A DNA stretch of 64,000 nucleotides. Origin: Hyphomonas chukchiensis. GTDB lineage: Bacteria > Pseudomonadota > Alphaproteobacteria > Caulobacterales > Hyphomonadaceae. The translations under genes and the position numbers were made by a program. How positions within the stretch are numbered: the first letter of the stretch is position 1; each line of letters starts with the position of its first letter. A model generated the notes under the pieces. It saw only the letters and a program-made list of their open reading frames with translations, was not told the origin of the DNA and did no database searches. Below are positions 1 through 10,007 of this stretch, piece after piece. The stretch spans positions 434,001-498,000 of the forward strand of contig NZ_AWFG01000001.1 of the NCBI RefSeq assembly GCF_000682695.1, in the 5' to 3' direction.

Positions 1-54
1 CGCAAGCAGATCCGCCACGCTGACGCCTTCGGCAAGGCCGCCGCTATCGAATAG
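1..54 (+). CDS. C-terminal tail of an unidentified gene (partial)
   Basis: Frame 1 reads through the left edge for 17 codons (ending HADAFGKAAAIE) to a TAG at 52-54. Third positions are strongly G/C, as in the neighbouring genes. Only the last residues are visible, so no family can be named. The opposite strand is also open here but has no start codon in a sensible place. The next gene begins 71 bp downstream on the same strand. Confidence 0.4.
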   Translation, partial: RKQIRHADAFGKAAAIE

Positions 55-125
55 CACGCGAAAAAGCGTGACACTCGCGTCATCTATTCTTGTGGCATCA
101 ACACTGACATTGTATCATTCCGGGC

Positions 126-1625
126 ATGACCCAGACAGATACAGACATTCTCATCATCGGCGCAGGCCTTTCCGGCATTGGCGCAGCCGTGCACCTGACC
201 AAGCGCTGCCCCGATAAATCCTACCGGATTGTCGAACAGCGCAGCGCCATTGGCGGCACGTGGGACCTGTTCCGCTATCCCGGCATCCGCTCGGACAGCG
301 ACATGCACACGCTGGGCTACAATTTCAAACCGTGGACGGAATCCAAGGCCATCGCCGACGGCCCGTCGATCCGCAAATATGTCCGCCAGACCGCCGATGA
401 ATACGGCATTACCGACCAGATCCAGTTCGACACAAAGGTTGTCGCGGCCGACTGGTCCGGCGCCGACCAGTCCTGGCATGTGACCTTGGAAACCGCGTCA
501 GGCGCGCGCGAGCAGATCACCTGCGGCTTCCTCTTCCTCTGCGGCGGCTATTATAATTACGATCAGGGCTACAAGCCGGAATTCCCGGGTGAAGCAAGCT
601 TCAAGGGTCAGATCATCCATCCCCAGCACTGGCCGGAAGACCTGGACTATTCCGGCAAGAAAGTCGTCATCATCGGCTCCGGCGCTACGGCGATGACGCT
701 GCTTCCCGCGATGACCGACAAGGCCGCGCATGTCACCATGCTGCAGCGCTCGCCCACCTATGTCGTGTCGCGCCCAGCTGTCGACACGTTCGCCAACAAG
801 CTGCGCAAGTTCCTGCCCGATAGCTGGGCCTATGGCCTCATCCGCTGGCGCAATGTCCTCTTCCAGCAATTCTTCTTCCGCCAGACCCGCGCCCATCCGG
901 AAAAGGCCCGCGAACGCCTGCTCGGCATGGTCCGCGAGGAGCTGGGACCAGACTATGACGTCGAGAAACATTTCACGCCGTCCTATAATCCATGGGAACA
1001 GCGCCTCTGCCTCGTGCCGGATTCCGATCTCTTCACGGCCCTCAAGGCCGGCAAGGCCTCCGTCGCCACCGATCATATCGCCCGCTTCACCGAAAACGGA
1101 ATCGAACTCAAATCCGGCGAAACGCTGGAGGCAGACATTATCGTCACCGCCACAGGCCTGAACCTCCAGTACATGAACGGCATTGATGTCAGCGTCGACG
1201 GCGTGAAGGCCGCGCCGGGTTCCCTGCTCAACTACAAGGGCGTCATGGTCTCCAACGTGCCAAACCTCGCGATCACGTTCGGCTATACCAACGCGTCCTG
1301 GACGCTGAAGGCCGACCTGACATCGGAATATGTCTGCCGCCTGATCAACTATATGGATCGCAACAACTATGCCTCGGTCACGGCAAAACTGGATGCCTTC
1401 CCCGATGAGACCGACCCGTTCGTCGATTTCTCGTCCGGCTATTTCCAGCGCGTGATGGACAAGTTCCCCCGCCAGCACAAGGAAGCCCCCTGGAAGCTCC
1501 ACCAGAGCTACACCGCCGACATGATGAACCTGCGCTATGGCCGCGTGGATGATGGCGTACTGGTCTTCGAACCGGAGCGCGCAGCGGCAAAATCGGAAAA
1601 GCCGGTCCTGCAAGCGGCTGAATGA
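126..1625 (+). CDS. EthA-like FAD-dependent Baeyer-Villiger monooxygenase
   Basis: This is a class B flavoprotein monooxygenase of 499 aa, close in length to mycobacterial EthA (about 489 aa). The FAD-binding GxGxxG (GAGLSG) is at residues 12-17. The Baeyer-Villiger fingerprint FxGxxxHxxxW spans residues 159-169 (FKGQIIHPQHW). A second Rossmann motif for NADPH (GSGATA) starts near residue 184. Stretches such as GGTWDLFRYPGIRSDSDM and YTNASWTLKADL match what I remember of EthA. Such enzymes use NADPH and O2 to turn ketones into esters or to oxidise sulfur and nitrogen centres; the substrate here cannot be read from sequence. It is probably cytosolic. The ATG lies 71 bp after the preceding stop. 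No cognate TetR (EthR-like) regulator is visible, although one could lie outside the window. Confidence 0.9.
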   Translation: MTQTDTDILIIGAGLSGIGAAVHLTKRCPDKSYRIVEQRSAIGGTWDLFRYPGIRSDSDMHTLGYNFKPWTESKAIADGPSIRKYVRQTADEYGITDQIQFDTKVVAADWSGADQSWHVTLETASGAREQITCGFLFLCGGYYNYDQGYKPEFPGEASFKGQIIHPQHWPEDLDYSGKKVVIIGSGATAMTLLPAMTDKAAHVTMLQRSPTYVVSRPAVDTFANKLRKFLPDSWAYGLIRWRNVLFQQFFFRQTRAHPEKARERLLGMVREELGPDYDVEKHFTPSYNPWEQRLCLVPDSDLFTALKAGKASVATDHIARFTENGIELKSGETLEADIIVTATGLNLQYMNGIDVSVDGVKAAPGSLLNYKGVMVSNVPNLAITFGYTNASWTLKADLTSEYVCRLINYMDRNNYASVTAKLDAFPDETDPFVDFSSGYFQRVMDKFPRQHKEAPWKLHQSYTADMMNLRYGRVDDGVLVFEPERAAAKSEKPVLQAAE

Positions 1626-1712
1626 ACTTTCCGGTAGCTGCAGTTGCGAAGGCAGGGGCGGCGCACAAAAGTTTTCCGCTCTGGAATTCCCCAAAACCAC
1701 AGCCTATCCTGA

Positions 1713-1730
1713 CCCCGTACGGGGCGTACG
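1713..1730. promoter_or_regulatory. Palindrome CCCCGTACGGGG plus repeated CGTACG
   Basis: A perfect 12-bp palindrome (1713-1724) is followed directly by a second CGTACG (1725-1730). The two CGTACG hexamers therefore sit 9 bp apart, just upstream of the ribosome binding site of the small gene at 1748. It could be an operator or an mRNA hairpin. No regulator can be assigned. Confidence 0.35.
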
Positions 1731-1747
1731 GAAGAAGGAGTGTCTGT

Positions 1748-1906
1748 ATGTGGTTATGGCTATTATGGTGGTGCGTTGACGATCATCTCGCGGCGGCGCT
1801 GCAAACCCCCGGCCTCGGCGAACTACCGATCTGGGTCCCGCTGATCCTGTCGCTTGCTTTTGCCTTCACCATCGACGGCAAGGTCAAGAAGCTGCGCAAA
1901 AGCTAG
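1748..1906 (+). CDS. Trp-rich single-span mini-protein (52 aa)
   Basis: AAGGAG at 1735-1740 lies 7 nt before this ATG, which makes it a better start than the upstream in-frame ATG at 1622. The protein begins MWLWLLWWC, with four Trp in the first eight residues. A Pro/Gly-containing linker follows, then one hydrophobic segment (roughly IWVPLILSLAFAFTI), and it ends with a basic tail (KVKKLRKS). This looks like a small inner-membrane protein, although the start also resembles a Trp-rich leader peptide. Its stop overlaps the stop of the convergent ABC transporter in a shared CTAG. I do not recognise a family. Confidence 0.5.
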   Translation: MWLWLLWWCVDDHLAAALQTPGLGELPIWVPLILSLAFAFTIDGKVKKLRKS

Positions 1907-3741
1907 GCCTGCTCGCTCGCAAACTGCAGTTCCGCGAGGCGCGCATAGAGCCCGCCCTTGGCGACCAGTTCGTCATGCGTGCCCTCTTCCACGATCCGGC
2001 CCTGCTCCATGACGACGATCCGGTCGGCGCGGCGCACCGTCGACAGGCGGTGCGCGATGACAAGCGTCGTGCGGCCCTCGGCGGCATTGGCAATCGCGCG
2101 GCGCACGGCGGCCTCGCTCTCGGAATCGAGCGCACTTGTCGCCTCGTCCAGCAACAGGACAGGCGCATCCCGCACCAATGCCCGCGCCAGGGCAACCCGC
2201 TGGCGCTGACCGCCTGAGAGGCTCCGCCCCTTCTGGCCAAGGTCGGTCGCGAGGCCTTCCTTCGCATTCAGGAAGTCCATGGCCTCGGCCATCCGCGCGG
2301 CATGCTCCAGCAGCGCCGCATCCGGGTTGTCCGTGCCGAACGCGATATTCTCGCCCGCCGTGCCGGTGAACAGCGCCGATTCCTGCGGCGCATAGGCAAA
2401 CTGGTGGCGCCAGTCGCTTGGGTCTGCCGACACCGACGCCACGCCATCCAGCGACACGGTCCCCTTCTGCGGATCGAACAGGCGCAGCGCGAGGCGGAAG
2501 ACGCTCGTCTTGCCGGCGCCGCTCGGGCCCACAAGGGCAACGAACTCGCCCGGCTTCACGGTCAGCGAGAAGTCCTCCAGTGCCGACAGCGTCTCCTCGC
2601 CATAGCGGAACGTGACATGATCGAAAGTCAGCGCGCCCGTGACCTTGGGCGGCAGCGCCACGGGATGATCCGGCGCCGCAATCTCGATATCGGTGTTCAG
2701 CACTTCAGCGGCGCGGTCTGCAGCGCCCGCCGCCCGCATCACTTCCCCATAGACTTCCGCCAGCATGCCGATGCCCGATCCCGCATAGAGCGCGTACATG
2801 ACCATGGAAGCCAAGTTACCAAACGTCATCTCTCCCGTCGCCACGCCCCGCGCGCCCAGCCACAGCACGCCCACAAAGCCGCCAAACAGCAGGACAGAGA
2901 CCATCACGATCATCAGCGCCCGCGCCCCGATCCGCTTCATGGCCGCCGCGAAGGTCGCCTCAACAGCCGTCGTGAATGAGGCAAGGCGCCCATCCTCGCG
3001 TCCATAGGCCTGCACCAGTTCGATGGCGTCCAGCGCCTCGGCGGCCTCGGCACCGGCATCGGAGAGGCGCGACTGCGCCCGGTTCGACATTTTCCGTATG
3101 ATCCGGCCAATCCCGAGCACAGGCAGGATCGCCACCGGCAGCATGGCGAGCAGGGTCAGGCCGAGCTTCCAGTTCACCACCATCATCATCACGAGCGCGC
3201 CTGTCGTGGTCAGCAGCGTCCGGGCAGCCATCGAGGCGGAGGTGCCAAGAAAGGTCTCGATCAGGGTAATATCCGCCGTCAGGCGCGACACGGCTTCGCC
3301 CGAACGCATTTTGGAATGGTAGGCCGGCGACAGCTTCAGCAGGTGGGCATAGAGGTCGCGGCGCAGATCAGCGGCCACACGCTCGCCGAAGCGCGACACA
3401 AAGTAGAACCGCACGGCGCCAAGCGTCCCGGAGCCAATCGCCGCGAGAAACACCCAGAAAAACGCCTTGTTGATCAGCTCCAGCAGGTTCTGGACATTGC
3501 CCTCGGCTGACTGGCCCGCATCGGCTGCCCGGCCCAGCAGGACAGGGATCAGAAGGCTCGAGGCCGCCGCCAGGATCAGGAAAACGCCGGCAATGATGAC
3601 CGTGATCCAGTGTTTCCGGAAATAGGGCAGCAGCAGGGTCAGGGGCTTCAGGCTGCGCGCCTTGGGCCGTCCCAGCGCTTCGCCCCCATCGGGCAACGTG
3701 GTACGCCGATCCTCAACGAGGCGGGTCTCTGAGTCAGCCAT
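1903..3741 (-). CDS. MsbA-like ABC exporter (fused permease and ATPase)
   Basis: This half-transporter of about 612 aa has an N-terminal six-helix membrane domain and a C-terminal nucleotide-binding domain. The Walker A GPSGAGKT is near residue 404. The signature [12 protein letters not shown], Walker [13 protein letters not shown] and the H-loop in IAHRLSTV follow in order. As a homodimer it would flip a lipid or drug across the inner membrane; the substrate is unknown. I chose MADSETR as the start; an upstream ATG at 3783 would add 14 polar residues unlike the family. The gene is divergent from rpmE, an arrangement I recall as common in alphaproteobacteria. Confidence 0.9.
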   Translation of the reverse strand: MADSETRLVEDRRTTLPDGGEALGRPKARSLKPLTLLLPYFRKHWITVIIAGVFLILAAASSLLIPVLLGRAADAGQSAEGNVQNLLELINKAFFWVFLAAIGSGTLGAVRFYFVSRFGERVAADLRRDLYAHLLKLSPAYHSKMRSGEAVSRLTADITLIETFLGTSASMAARTLLTTTGALVMMMVVNWKLGLTLLAMLPVAILPVLGIGRIIRKMSNRAQSRLSDAGAEAAEALDAIELVQAYGREDGRLASFTTAVEATFAAAMKRIGARALMIVMVSVLLFGGFVGVLWLGARGVATGEMTFGNLASMVMYALYAGSGIGMLAEVYGEVMRAAGAADRAAEVLNTDIEIAAPDHPVALPPKVTGALTFDHVTFRYGEETLSALEDFSLTVKPGEFVALVGPSGAGKTSVFRLALRLFDPQKGTVSLDGVASVSADPSDWRHQFAYAPQESALFTGTAGENIAFGTDNPDAALLEHAARMAEAMDFLNAKEGLATDLGQKGRSLSGGQRQRVALARALVRDAPVLLLDEATSALDSESEAAVRRAIANAAEGRTTLVIAHRLSTVRRADRIVVMEQGRIVEEGTHDELVAKGGLYARLAELQFASEQA

Positions 3742-3907
3742 GGGGAAGTCTTTCTGCGCCGGGCGCTTCGGATTCAAATGCAAGCCCCCCCTTGCAGGGC
3801 GGTCCTCTTTCAGTTACACGCCGGGCTTCGAAAAATGGCTGAGACATGCCAGCGCACCTCGTGCGAATTCAACCCGTTACACCAGGCTACATAGAGAGGC
3901 CCAGGCT

Positions 3908-4126
3908 ATGAAAAAAGAAGGGCATCCCGATTATCACTTCGTTACCGTTGTGATGACCGATGGCACCGAATATCAGACCCGTTCCACCTATGGCGCCGAA
4001 GGCGACAAGCTGGTTCTGGATATTGACTCCAAGTCGCATCCGGCGTGGACTGGCGGCGACGGCAAGATGCTCGACCGCGGTGGCCGCGTTTCGCGCTTCA
4101 AGGACAAGTTCAAAGGCTTCATGTAA
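3908..4126 (+). CDS. rpmE: 50S ribosomal protein L31
   Basis: This 72-aa protein starts [19 protein letters not shown] and contains SHPAWTGG and [11 protein letters not shown], which is typical of alphaproteobacterial L31 on the large subunit. It has no cysteines, so it is the zinc-free type. The ATG is preceded by AGAGAGG; the longer in-frame ORF reaching back into the intergenic region has no support. It is transcribed alone and followed by a strong terminator. Confidence 0.95.
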   Translation: MKKEGHPDYHFVTVVMTDGTEYQTRSTYGAEGDKLVLDIDSKSHPAWTGGDGKMLDRGGRVSRFKDKFKGFM

Positions 4127-4163
4127 GACCGACGGGTTTTTTATGATGCGTAGAGTGGGATTG

Positions 4164-4188
4164 CCCCGGCCTTATGGCCGGGGTTTTT
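4164..4188 (+). terminator. Intrinsic terminator of rpmE
   Basis: CCCCGGCC and GGCCGGGG form a perfect 8-bp stem around a TTAT loop, followed by five T. It lies 38 bp after the rpmE stop. Confidence 0.9.
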
Positions 4189-4207
4189 CTCATTCCGGGC
4201 CGGGCTT

Positions 4208-4268
4208 CGTGCTGTTTCGTGCACTCTCCGTGCTTTTTACGTGCAATTTTCCGTGCATTTATTCGTGC
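4208..4268. repeat. Array of six CGTGC motifs spaced 10-12 bp
   Basis: CGTGC starts at 4208, 4218, 4229, 4240, 4252 and 4264, giving spacings of 10, 11, 11, 12 and 12 bp, about one helical turn each. The last copies read CGTGCA with T-rich spacers. The array sits between the rpmE terminator and the 3' end of the caspase-like gene, outside any gene I can support. Such phasing suits a protein that binds one DNA face, but no function is known. Confidence 0.6.
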
Positions 4269-4290
4269 ATCAGGCCCGCACAGAACAGCG

Positions 4291-5865
4291 TCAGTATTTC
4301 TTCTTCGTGATGGTCTTGGTCGGAGCAGGCTCCGGCACCGCCATCTGCTGCTGTAGCTGCTGATACGGCATTTTGGACTTCATCTGCTCCTGCACATAGG
4401 GCACGACCGACTTCTGCTCGAGCAGGCCACTGACAGCGCCCAGTCTTATCTGGAGTGTCCCCCAGTCTTTCCCTGAACATTGCCCGGCCTTGACCGCCGC
4501 CTGCAGCACCCCGTCATTCAGCCGCTCATGATCATAAGTCCGGCACGTTCCGTATATTTCACTCCAGCGCCGGTCGGTGCAGCGGTCGGTCCGTGCATAG
4601 GCATCAAGGCAGGTCATGGCAGAGCGGAAGTCGTTCGGCTGTGCCGCATATTTCTGCCGGAAAGCCTCCTCGTTCTGCGCTTCCCATGTGTAGCGCTTCA
4701 TGATGGCCGGCCAAGCCTCCGCCGTGCACATCCCCTCGCTGACCGTCCGCGACAGCCCGCCATCATCCAGCAGCGCGTGCTCATAGGTCTTGCAGTCCTC
4801 ATACACAGCGCTCCAGTCGTCCGGCTTGCACATGCCGGCCTTGGCATGATCCGCGATACAGGCGAGCGAGGCGCTGATATCCGAGCCGCTGGCAACAACT
4901 GTCGGCGTGTAGACCGGCGCACCGGGCGTGCTTTCGGCCAGGTCGCGCCCGTCACTTCCGTCGGTGGCATTACAGGTTGCGGCCCGCTCGCGGGCGAGCG
5001 CCGCCAGCGGACTGGATGGGTACTGGTCAAGGAAGGCCGCATACTCGCAGGGGCTTTGGGCGAGGTCGAAAACGGTCTGCTCGGCGCTGGAAATGCCGCC
5101 GCCTGCCATGCACTGGGCAAAGCAGATGTCCTCGCCCGTCAAGCCGCTATTGTAGAACGGCGTCTGCGCGCCCTCGGTCGCCGTGCTGACACGGTCGGCC
5201 ACACGCTTGAACACCTGTTCCGCAATCAGCCCGTCCGTCGGCAGCACAGCCGCCAGCGCCTCGGTAAAGGGACTATGCTGGTTTTCCCCGTCAAAGGCCG
5301 TAAAGCCCGGCTCCGTCGCATAGGCGATCAGCAGGCCGCGCGCCCGCCCGACAGGTGCGAGGCCACCGGAAAGGTCCCGGCTCGCGCTAGGCAGCGGATT
5401 GTTACGGCAGGCGTCGAGGATGACGAAATTCACCGAATTGCCCGCGCTGTTTATATATTGCAGCGCGTCGCCCAGCCGGGGCGCCTGGCGCCAGAGGTCC
5501 TGCTCGGTGCGCGCATTGGCATCCACCGGCACGAGATAGTTCAGCCCCTCCGACTGGACCCCATGACCCGCATAATAAAAAACGCCAATCGCGTCGGTCC
5601 CGGCCGCCTTCAGGCGCTCGCCATAGTCCTGGAAGGCGACTTCCATTTCGTCTTCCGTGGCATTCTTCACTTCCACCACTTCAAAGCCGATCTGCTGCAG
5701 CGTCTGCGTGATGAGATCGGCATCCTTGACCGGATTGGGCAGGTCCCAGCCTGACTGGCGATAGTCGGAATTGCCGATCACAAGGGCAATGCGCGGCTGG
5801 GCCATGGTGGCGCCCGCGAGGCAGGTCATGGCAGCTAACAGGCTAAGCGCGAATTTGCGTATCAT
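4291..5865 (-). CDS. Secreted caspase-like (C14 family) protease
   Basis: This 524-aa protein has a signal peptide ending near residue 22 (ATMA|QP). A caspase-like p20 domain follows, with the catalytic pair His101 (YYAGHGVQ) and Cys153 (ILDACRNNP), both intact. The C-terminal half is Cys-rich and holds two related units of about 85 residues (around [17 protein letters not shown] and [17 protein letters not shown]), which looks like an internal duplication. The end is Gln/Pro/Lys-rich. Bacterial members of this family (orthocaspases) cut after basic residues. Export to the periplasm or outside is inferred from the signal peptide. I prefer the ATG at 5865 because GGGGA lies upstream and the signal peptide starts cleanly there; the ATG at 5880 adds five residues. 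Confidence 0.85.
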   Translation of the reverse strand: MIRKFALSLLAAMTCLAGATMAQPRIALVIGNSDYRQSGWDLPNPVKDADLITQTLQQIGFEVVEVKNATEDEMEVAFQDYGERLKAAGTDAIGVFYYAGHGVQSEGLNYLVPVDANARTEQDLWRQAPRLGDALQYINSAGNSVNFVILDACRNNPLPSASRDLSGGLAPVGRARGLLIAYATEPGFTAFDGENQHSPFTEALAAVLPTDGLIAEQVFKRVADRVSTATEGAQTPFYNSGLTGEDICFAQCMAGGGISSAEQTVFDLAQSPCEYAAFLDQYPSSPLAALARERAATCNATDGSDGRDLAESTPGAPVYTPTVVASGSDISASLACIADHAKAGMCKPDDWSAVYEDCKTYEHALLDDGGLSRTVSEGMCTAEAWPAIMKRYTWEAQNEEAFRQKYAAQPNDFRSAMTCLDAYARTDRCTDRRWSEIYGTCRTYDHERLNDGVLQAAVKAGQCSGKDWGTLQIRLGAVSGLLEQKSVVPYVQEQMKSKMPYQQLQQQMAVPEPAPTKTITKKKY

Positions 5866-5965
5866 CGTCAGTGTCCCCACACGTCATGAGCATATTAAGC
5901 CAGAAATCCTCCTCTCACGGAACCCTCCTATTCACCCGAGGCGAGAGTTTGGAGATGGCGCGGAA

Positions 5966-6000
5966 GAAAAAGCCCCGCCCCCGGTGAACGGGAGCGGGGC
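5966..6000 (-). terminator. Intrinsic terminator of the symporter gene
   Basis: On the minus strand GCCCCGC pairs with GCGGGGC across a GC-rich loop and is followed by a T-run. It lies just after the stop of the gene at 6024. Confidence 0.8.
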
Positions 6001-6023
6001 CTGATTTGCCTCGAAGATTCGGC

Positions 6024-7481
6024 CTATTCTGCTGGTGGAATTGCAGAATCTTCTTCAGCCGCTTTCTTCTTCGCCGCGAAATAATCCTTCGTCAGCTTGA
6101 ACACGATCGGACTGAGAACAACCAGCGCAACAAGGTTCGGCGCCGCCATCATGCCGGTCAGCGTGTCCGCCACGAGCCAGAACAGGTTCACGAGGTTCTT
6201 GATTTCGCCTTCGAACATCAGCGCGGCAGCGCCGAGGAAAACGACGACAATCCAGCTGATACGGAATGGCAGGATCGATTTCTCGCCGAACAGGTATTCG
6301 CAGCAGCGCTCGCCATAATAGCTCCAGCCAAGAATGGTGGTGAAGCCAAACACAGTCAGGCCGATGGCAACGATATGCTGGCCAATCCCGGGCAGCGAGG
6401 CATCAAAGGCTGACACCGTCAGGGGCGCGCCCGTATCACAGCCGGCGGCCTGCCCATTGGCCAGGATGTCATGCGCGGTCGCCGCTGTCGGCATGCAGTC
6501 CGCACCCAGCACCCCGGACGTCAGGATAACCAGCGCCGTAATCGAGCAAACGATCAGCGTATCAATGATCGTACCCAGCATCGCGATAATGCCCTGATCG
6601 ACAGGATCATGGTTCTTCGCCGCAGCATGCGCGATGGGTGCAGATCCCTGACCCGCCTCGTTCGAGAAAATGCCGCGTGCGACGCCCTTCTGCATTGCCA
6701 GCATCAGGAGGCCGATGGAGATGCCCGTTCCGGCACTGTCAAAGCCAAACGCGCCACGGAAAATCTGACCGAAAGCAGCCGGAACCGCTTCAATATTCAG
6801 CGCAACGACCAGAAGGCCGCCCGCCAGGTAGGAAAGCGCCATGAAGGGCACCAGCTTGCTGGCAACGCTGGCAATCCGCTGGATGCCGCCAAGAATAACG
6901 GCCGCTGCGCCGACAGACAGGGCGACAGCCGAGACGATAGGTGTGATGCCATATGTGGCATTGAGCGCATCAGCGATCGAGTTCGACTGGATAGACGCGC
7001 CCGTGCCCCAGCTTGCGAGCACCCCAAGCGTCGCAAATACGCCGCCCAGCCAGATCCATTTCGAGCCCATGCCGTTCTTGATGTAATACATCGGTCCGCC
7101 GACATGGCGCCCCTCTGCATCGATTTCGCGGAATTTCACGGCGAGCACGCCTTCGGAATACTTGGTGGCCGTGCCGACAATGGCCGTCATCCACATCCAG
7201 AACACCGCGCCCGGGCCGCCAATGGCGATGGCCGCGGCAACGCCGGCAATATTGCCGGTGCCGATTGTGGAAGACAGCGCCGTCATCAGGGCGCCGAAGG
7301 GGGTCACATCACCTTCGTCATTGCTGTCGGGCTTCTTGAACAGCTGTTTGAAGGCGTAAGGTAGCCGCGTCACCGACAGGAAACGCAGACCGATTGTCAG
7401 ATACAGACCTGTTCCGAGCAGCAAGGTCAGCATCGGAATGCCCCATACCAGCCCGTTGAGCGAGTGAATCAGATTTTCCAT
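6024..7481 (-). CDS. Alanine/glycine:cation (Na+) symporter, AGCS family
   Basis: This 485-aa polytopic inner-membrane protein begins with a short periplasmic stretch and a first helix (TLLLGTGLYLTIGLRF). It carries the family signature GPGAVFWMWMTAIVGTATKY and the conserved GNIAGVAAAIAIGGPGA segment. Members import D- or L-alanine or glycine with sodium. The C-terminus is polar and Lys/Glu-rich. The gene is monocistronic with its own terminator, and 161 bp separate it from the divergent miaB. Confidence 0.92.
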   Translation of the reverse strand: MENLIHSLNGLVWGIPMLTLLLGTGLYLTIGLRFLSVTRLPYAFKQLFKKPDSNDEGDVTPFGALMTALSSTIGTGNIAGVAAAIAIGGPGAVFWMWMTAIVGTATKYSEGVLAVKFREIDAEGRHVGGPMYYIKNGMGSKWIWLGGVFATLGVLASWGTGASIQSNSIADALNATYGITPIVSAVALSVGAAAVILGGIQRIASVASKLVPFMALSYLAGGLLVVALNIEAVPAAFGQIFRGAFGFDSAGTGISIGLLMLAMQKGVARGIFSNEAGQGSAPIAHAAAKNHDPVDQGIIAMLGTIIDTLIVCSITALVILTSGVLGADCMPTAATAHDILANGQAAGCDTGAPLTVSAFDASLPGIGQHIVAIGLTVFGFTTILGWSYYGERCCEYLFGEKSILPFRISWIVVVFLGAAALMFEGEIKNLVNLFWLVADTLTGMMAAPNLVALVVLSPIVFKLTKDYFAAKKKAAEEDSAIPPAE

Positions 7482-7642
7482 GGGCCTCCCCGGCCTCCCT
7501 GTTTGATTAAACTGGCGCCACCCTAGCCCCGTTTGCCCTCATGTGAAGCTTTAGTCACTTCGCCCAGGCGGCCCAACTGCCATTCCCCAACAGCCGCACA
7601 AGGTTCTGGCAGAGCGGGCGCTTTTGAGGCATAAGCCCGCGG

Positions 7643-9019
7643 ATGAATTCAACCGACGCCGCAAAACCCGCCAAAGGTCTCTTTATCCGGACCTATGGCT
7701 GCCAGATGAACGTATATGACTCCGAACGCATGCGCGATGTCCTGCGCCCCCTCGGCTATGCCCCAGTTGATGGGCCCGAAGACGCCGACCTTGTCGTCCT
7801 CAACACCTGCCACATCCGCGAGAAGGCGACCGAAAAGGTCTATTCCGAACTGGGCCAGCTGAAGAAGATGAAAGAGGCCTCAGGCGGCCGGATGACGATT
7901 GCCGTTGCAGGTTGCGTCGCACAGGCCGAAGGCGAGGAGCTGATCCGCCGCCAGCCTGCCGTCGACCTCGTGCTTGGCCCCCAAGCCTATCACAAGCTGC
8001 CGGAAATGATCGCCCGCGTCAGCCGCGCCGTTGGCGACCGGCTGGAGACCGAATTCGAAACGCTCGAAAAGTTCGATGCCCTGCCAAAAGCCCGTGAAGT
8101 GGATGGCCCCGCCGCTTTCCTCTCGGTGCAGGAAGGCTGTGACAAGTTCTGCACGTTCTGCGTGGTGCCCTACACACGCGGCGCCGAGCTGTCCCGCAGC
8201 GTGGATGACATTGTCGCCGAAGCGCGCGGCCTTGCGGCACAGGGCGTTCGCGAAATCACGCTTCTCGGCCAGAACGTCAACGCCTTCCACGGCGCAGCGC
8301 CTGCCCTTGAAGGCGGCGCTGACTGGACGCTTGGCCAGCTTTGCCGGCATATTGCGAAGATCGGCGGCATTGACCGCATCCGTTACTCAACCAGCCACCC
8401 ACGCGACATGGATGACGACCTGATCGCTGCCCATGGCGACACCTCGGCCATGATGCCTTTCCTGCACCTGCCCGTGCAGTCCGGCTCCGACCGCATTCTC
8501 AAGGCCATGAACCGCGGCCACACAGCGGCCGATTTCCACGAGATCATCCGCAAAGTACGCGCTGCGCGGCCAGACATAGGCCTCGCTTCCGATTTCATTG
8601 TCGGCTTCCCGGGCGAGACCGATGAGGATTTCGAGGCAACGATGGACCTCATCCGCCAGACAGGCTTTGCGACGGCCTATTCGTTCAAATACTCCAGGCG
8701 CCCCGGCACACCGGCCGCCGAAATGCACGGACAAGTGCCCGAAGACGTGAAGGATGCCCGCCTGCAGGCCCTCCAATCCCTCCTCCGCGACCAGCAAACC
8801 ACCTTCAATGCCTCCTGCATTGGTCGGACAATGGACATACTTGTCACCGGCAAGGGACGACGCCCGGGCCAGATCCATGGCCGCTCCCCCTATCAGCAGG
8901 CCGTCCACTTCGAAGGACCGGAGAGCATGATCGGCCAGATCGCATCCGTGCGCATGATCGATTCCAGCATGAATTCGCTGACCGGCGAATGCGTGTCGGT
9001 GCGCGAGGACGCCGCGTGA
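7643..9019 (+). CDS. miaB: tRNA-2-methylthio-N6-dimethylallyladenosine synthase MiaB
   Basis: This radical-SAM methylthiotransferase of 458 aa adds the 2-methylthio group to i6A37 in tRNAs. The N-terminal UPF0004 domain has the auxiliary-cluster cysteines Cys20, Cys56 and Cys91. The radical-SAM CxxxCxxC is Cys166/Cys170/Cys173 (CDKFCTFC). A C-terminal TRAM domain covers the last 65 or so residues. It is the first gene of the conserved miaB-phoH-ybeY-corC-lnt block, and its TGA overlaps the GTG start of phoH. Confidence 0.97.
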   Translation: MNSTDAAKPAKGLFIRTYGCQMNVYDSERMRDVLRPLGYAPVDGPEDADLVVLNTCHIREKATEKVYSELGQLKKMKEASGGRMTIAVAGCVAQAEGEELIRRQPAVDLVLGPQAYHKLPEMIARVSRAVGDRLETEFETLEKFDALPKAREVDGPAAFLSVQEGCDKFCTFCVVPYTRGAELSRSVDDIVAEARGLAAQGVREITLLGQNVNAFHGAAPALEGGADWTLGQLCRHIAKIGGIDRIRYSTSHPRDMDDDLIAAHGDTSAMMPFLHLPVQSGSDRILKAMNRGHTAADFHEIIRKVRAARPDIGLASDFIVGFPGETDEDFEATMDLIRQTGFATAYSFKYSRRPGTPAAEMHGQVPEDVKDARLQALQSLLRDQQTTFNASCIGRTMDILVTGKGRRPGQIHGRSPYQQAVHFEGPESMIGQIASVRMIDSSMNSLTGECVSVREDAA

Positions 9020-9999
9020 CCGTCAAGCGCCGCAAGCCCGCCTCGCCCGAGGCACCGATCAGCCGCATCTATGAAGTCCGCAACGCCGAGCGGCTGCAGG
9101 ACCTGTGCGGCCCGCATCATCGCCACCTGCAGATACTCGAGACCAAGCTGGCCGATTTCGGCCTGCGCGCCGAGAGCCAAGGGGGCGGCATCCTGCTGAT
9201 CGGCACGGCGGAAGGTGTTTCCATTGCTGAAGCCACGCTGGCCGAGCTGGAACGCCGTATCCGCAGCGGAACGGAGGCGAATGACATGGAAGTCGAAGGC
9301 GCGATCGAGGCAGCCCTCACGCCCGGGCAGACATTTGGCGGTCTCGTGGGCCTTAAAAAGCCGATCAAGCCCCAGACCCGCGGTCAGGCCAAATACCTTG
9401 AACTGCTCGCCAACGCCGATAATGGCCTTGTGTTCGGCGTCGGTCCCGCCGGCACGGGCAAAACATTCCTCGCCGTCGCGGCAGGTGTTGCAGAACTCAC
9501 CACGGGCCTGCGCCAACGTCTCATTGTGACACGGCCTGCGGTCGAAGCGGGCGAAAAGCTTGGCTTCCTGCCGGGCACGCTTGAGGAAAAGGTCGATCCC
9601 TACATGCTGCCGATCTGGGACGCCCTGCGCGACCTGATGGGACAGGAACAGATGGAGCGGCGCATGGCGCGCGGCGAAATAGAGGTGGCGCCGCTCGCTT
9701 TCATGCGCGGGCGGACGCTCAAGAATGCCTTCGTCATCGTCGACGAAGCGCAGAACACGACCGTCGCCCAGATGAAAATGGTACTGACCCGCCTCGGACG
9801 GGACAGTCGCATGGTCGTGACAGGCGATCCCGGACAGGTCGACCTTCCGGGCAGTCAGCCATCCGGCTTGAAGCACGCCTTGCGTATCCTTGAAGGCGTC
9901 GACGGCATCAAGGCCCACTACCTGACAGCCGCAGACGTTGTTCGCCACGGGCTGGTCAGCCGCATTATCGATGCCTACGCGGCGGCCGGAGAAGGCTGA
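9016..9999 (+). CDS. ybeZ: PhoH-like ATPase (YbeZ)
   Basis: This 327-aa P-loop protein has Walker A GPAGTGKT and Walker [11 protein letters not shown], the hallmarks of PhoH/YbeZ. Partners in this neighbourhood (YbeY, CorC) point to a role in rRNA processing or ribosome quality control. I chose GTG at 9016 because GAGGA lies 6 nt upstream and the GTGA overlaps the miaB stop; an in-frame ATG at 8989 would add nine residues. Confidence 0.92.
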   Translation: MTVKRRKPASPEAPISRIYEVRNAERLQDLCGPHHRHLQILETKLADFGLRAESQGGGILLIGTAEGVSIAEATLAELERRIRSGTEANDMEVEGAIEAALTPGQTFGGLVGLKKPIKPQTRGQAKYLELLANADNGLVFGVGPAGTGKTFLAVAAGVAELTTGLRQRLIVTRPAVEAGEKLGFLPGTLEEKVDPYMLPIWDALRDLMGQEQMERRMARGEIEVAPLAFMRGRTLKNAFVIVDEAQNTTVAQMKMVLTRLGRDSRMVVTGDPGQVDLPGSQPSGLKHALRILEGVDGIKAHYLTAADVVRHGLVSRIIDAYAAAGEG

Positions 10000-10007
10000 C
10001 CCCAACC

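Noticed and set aside
1-120. Open minus-strand frame (RVLFDSGGLAEGVSVADLLA) that resembles the start of a regulator divergent from the monooxygenase
   Set aside because: It has no plausible start codon or ribosome binding site. The plus frame on the same codons has better third-position GC and ends in a stop, so it is the likelier coding strand.
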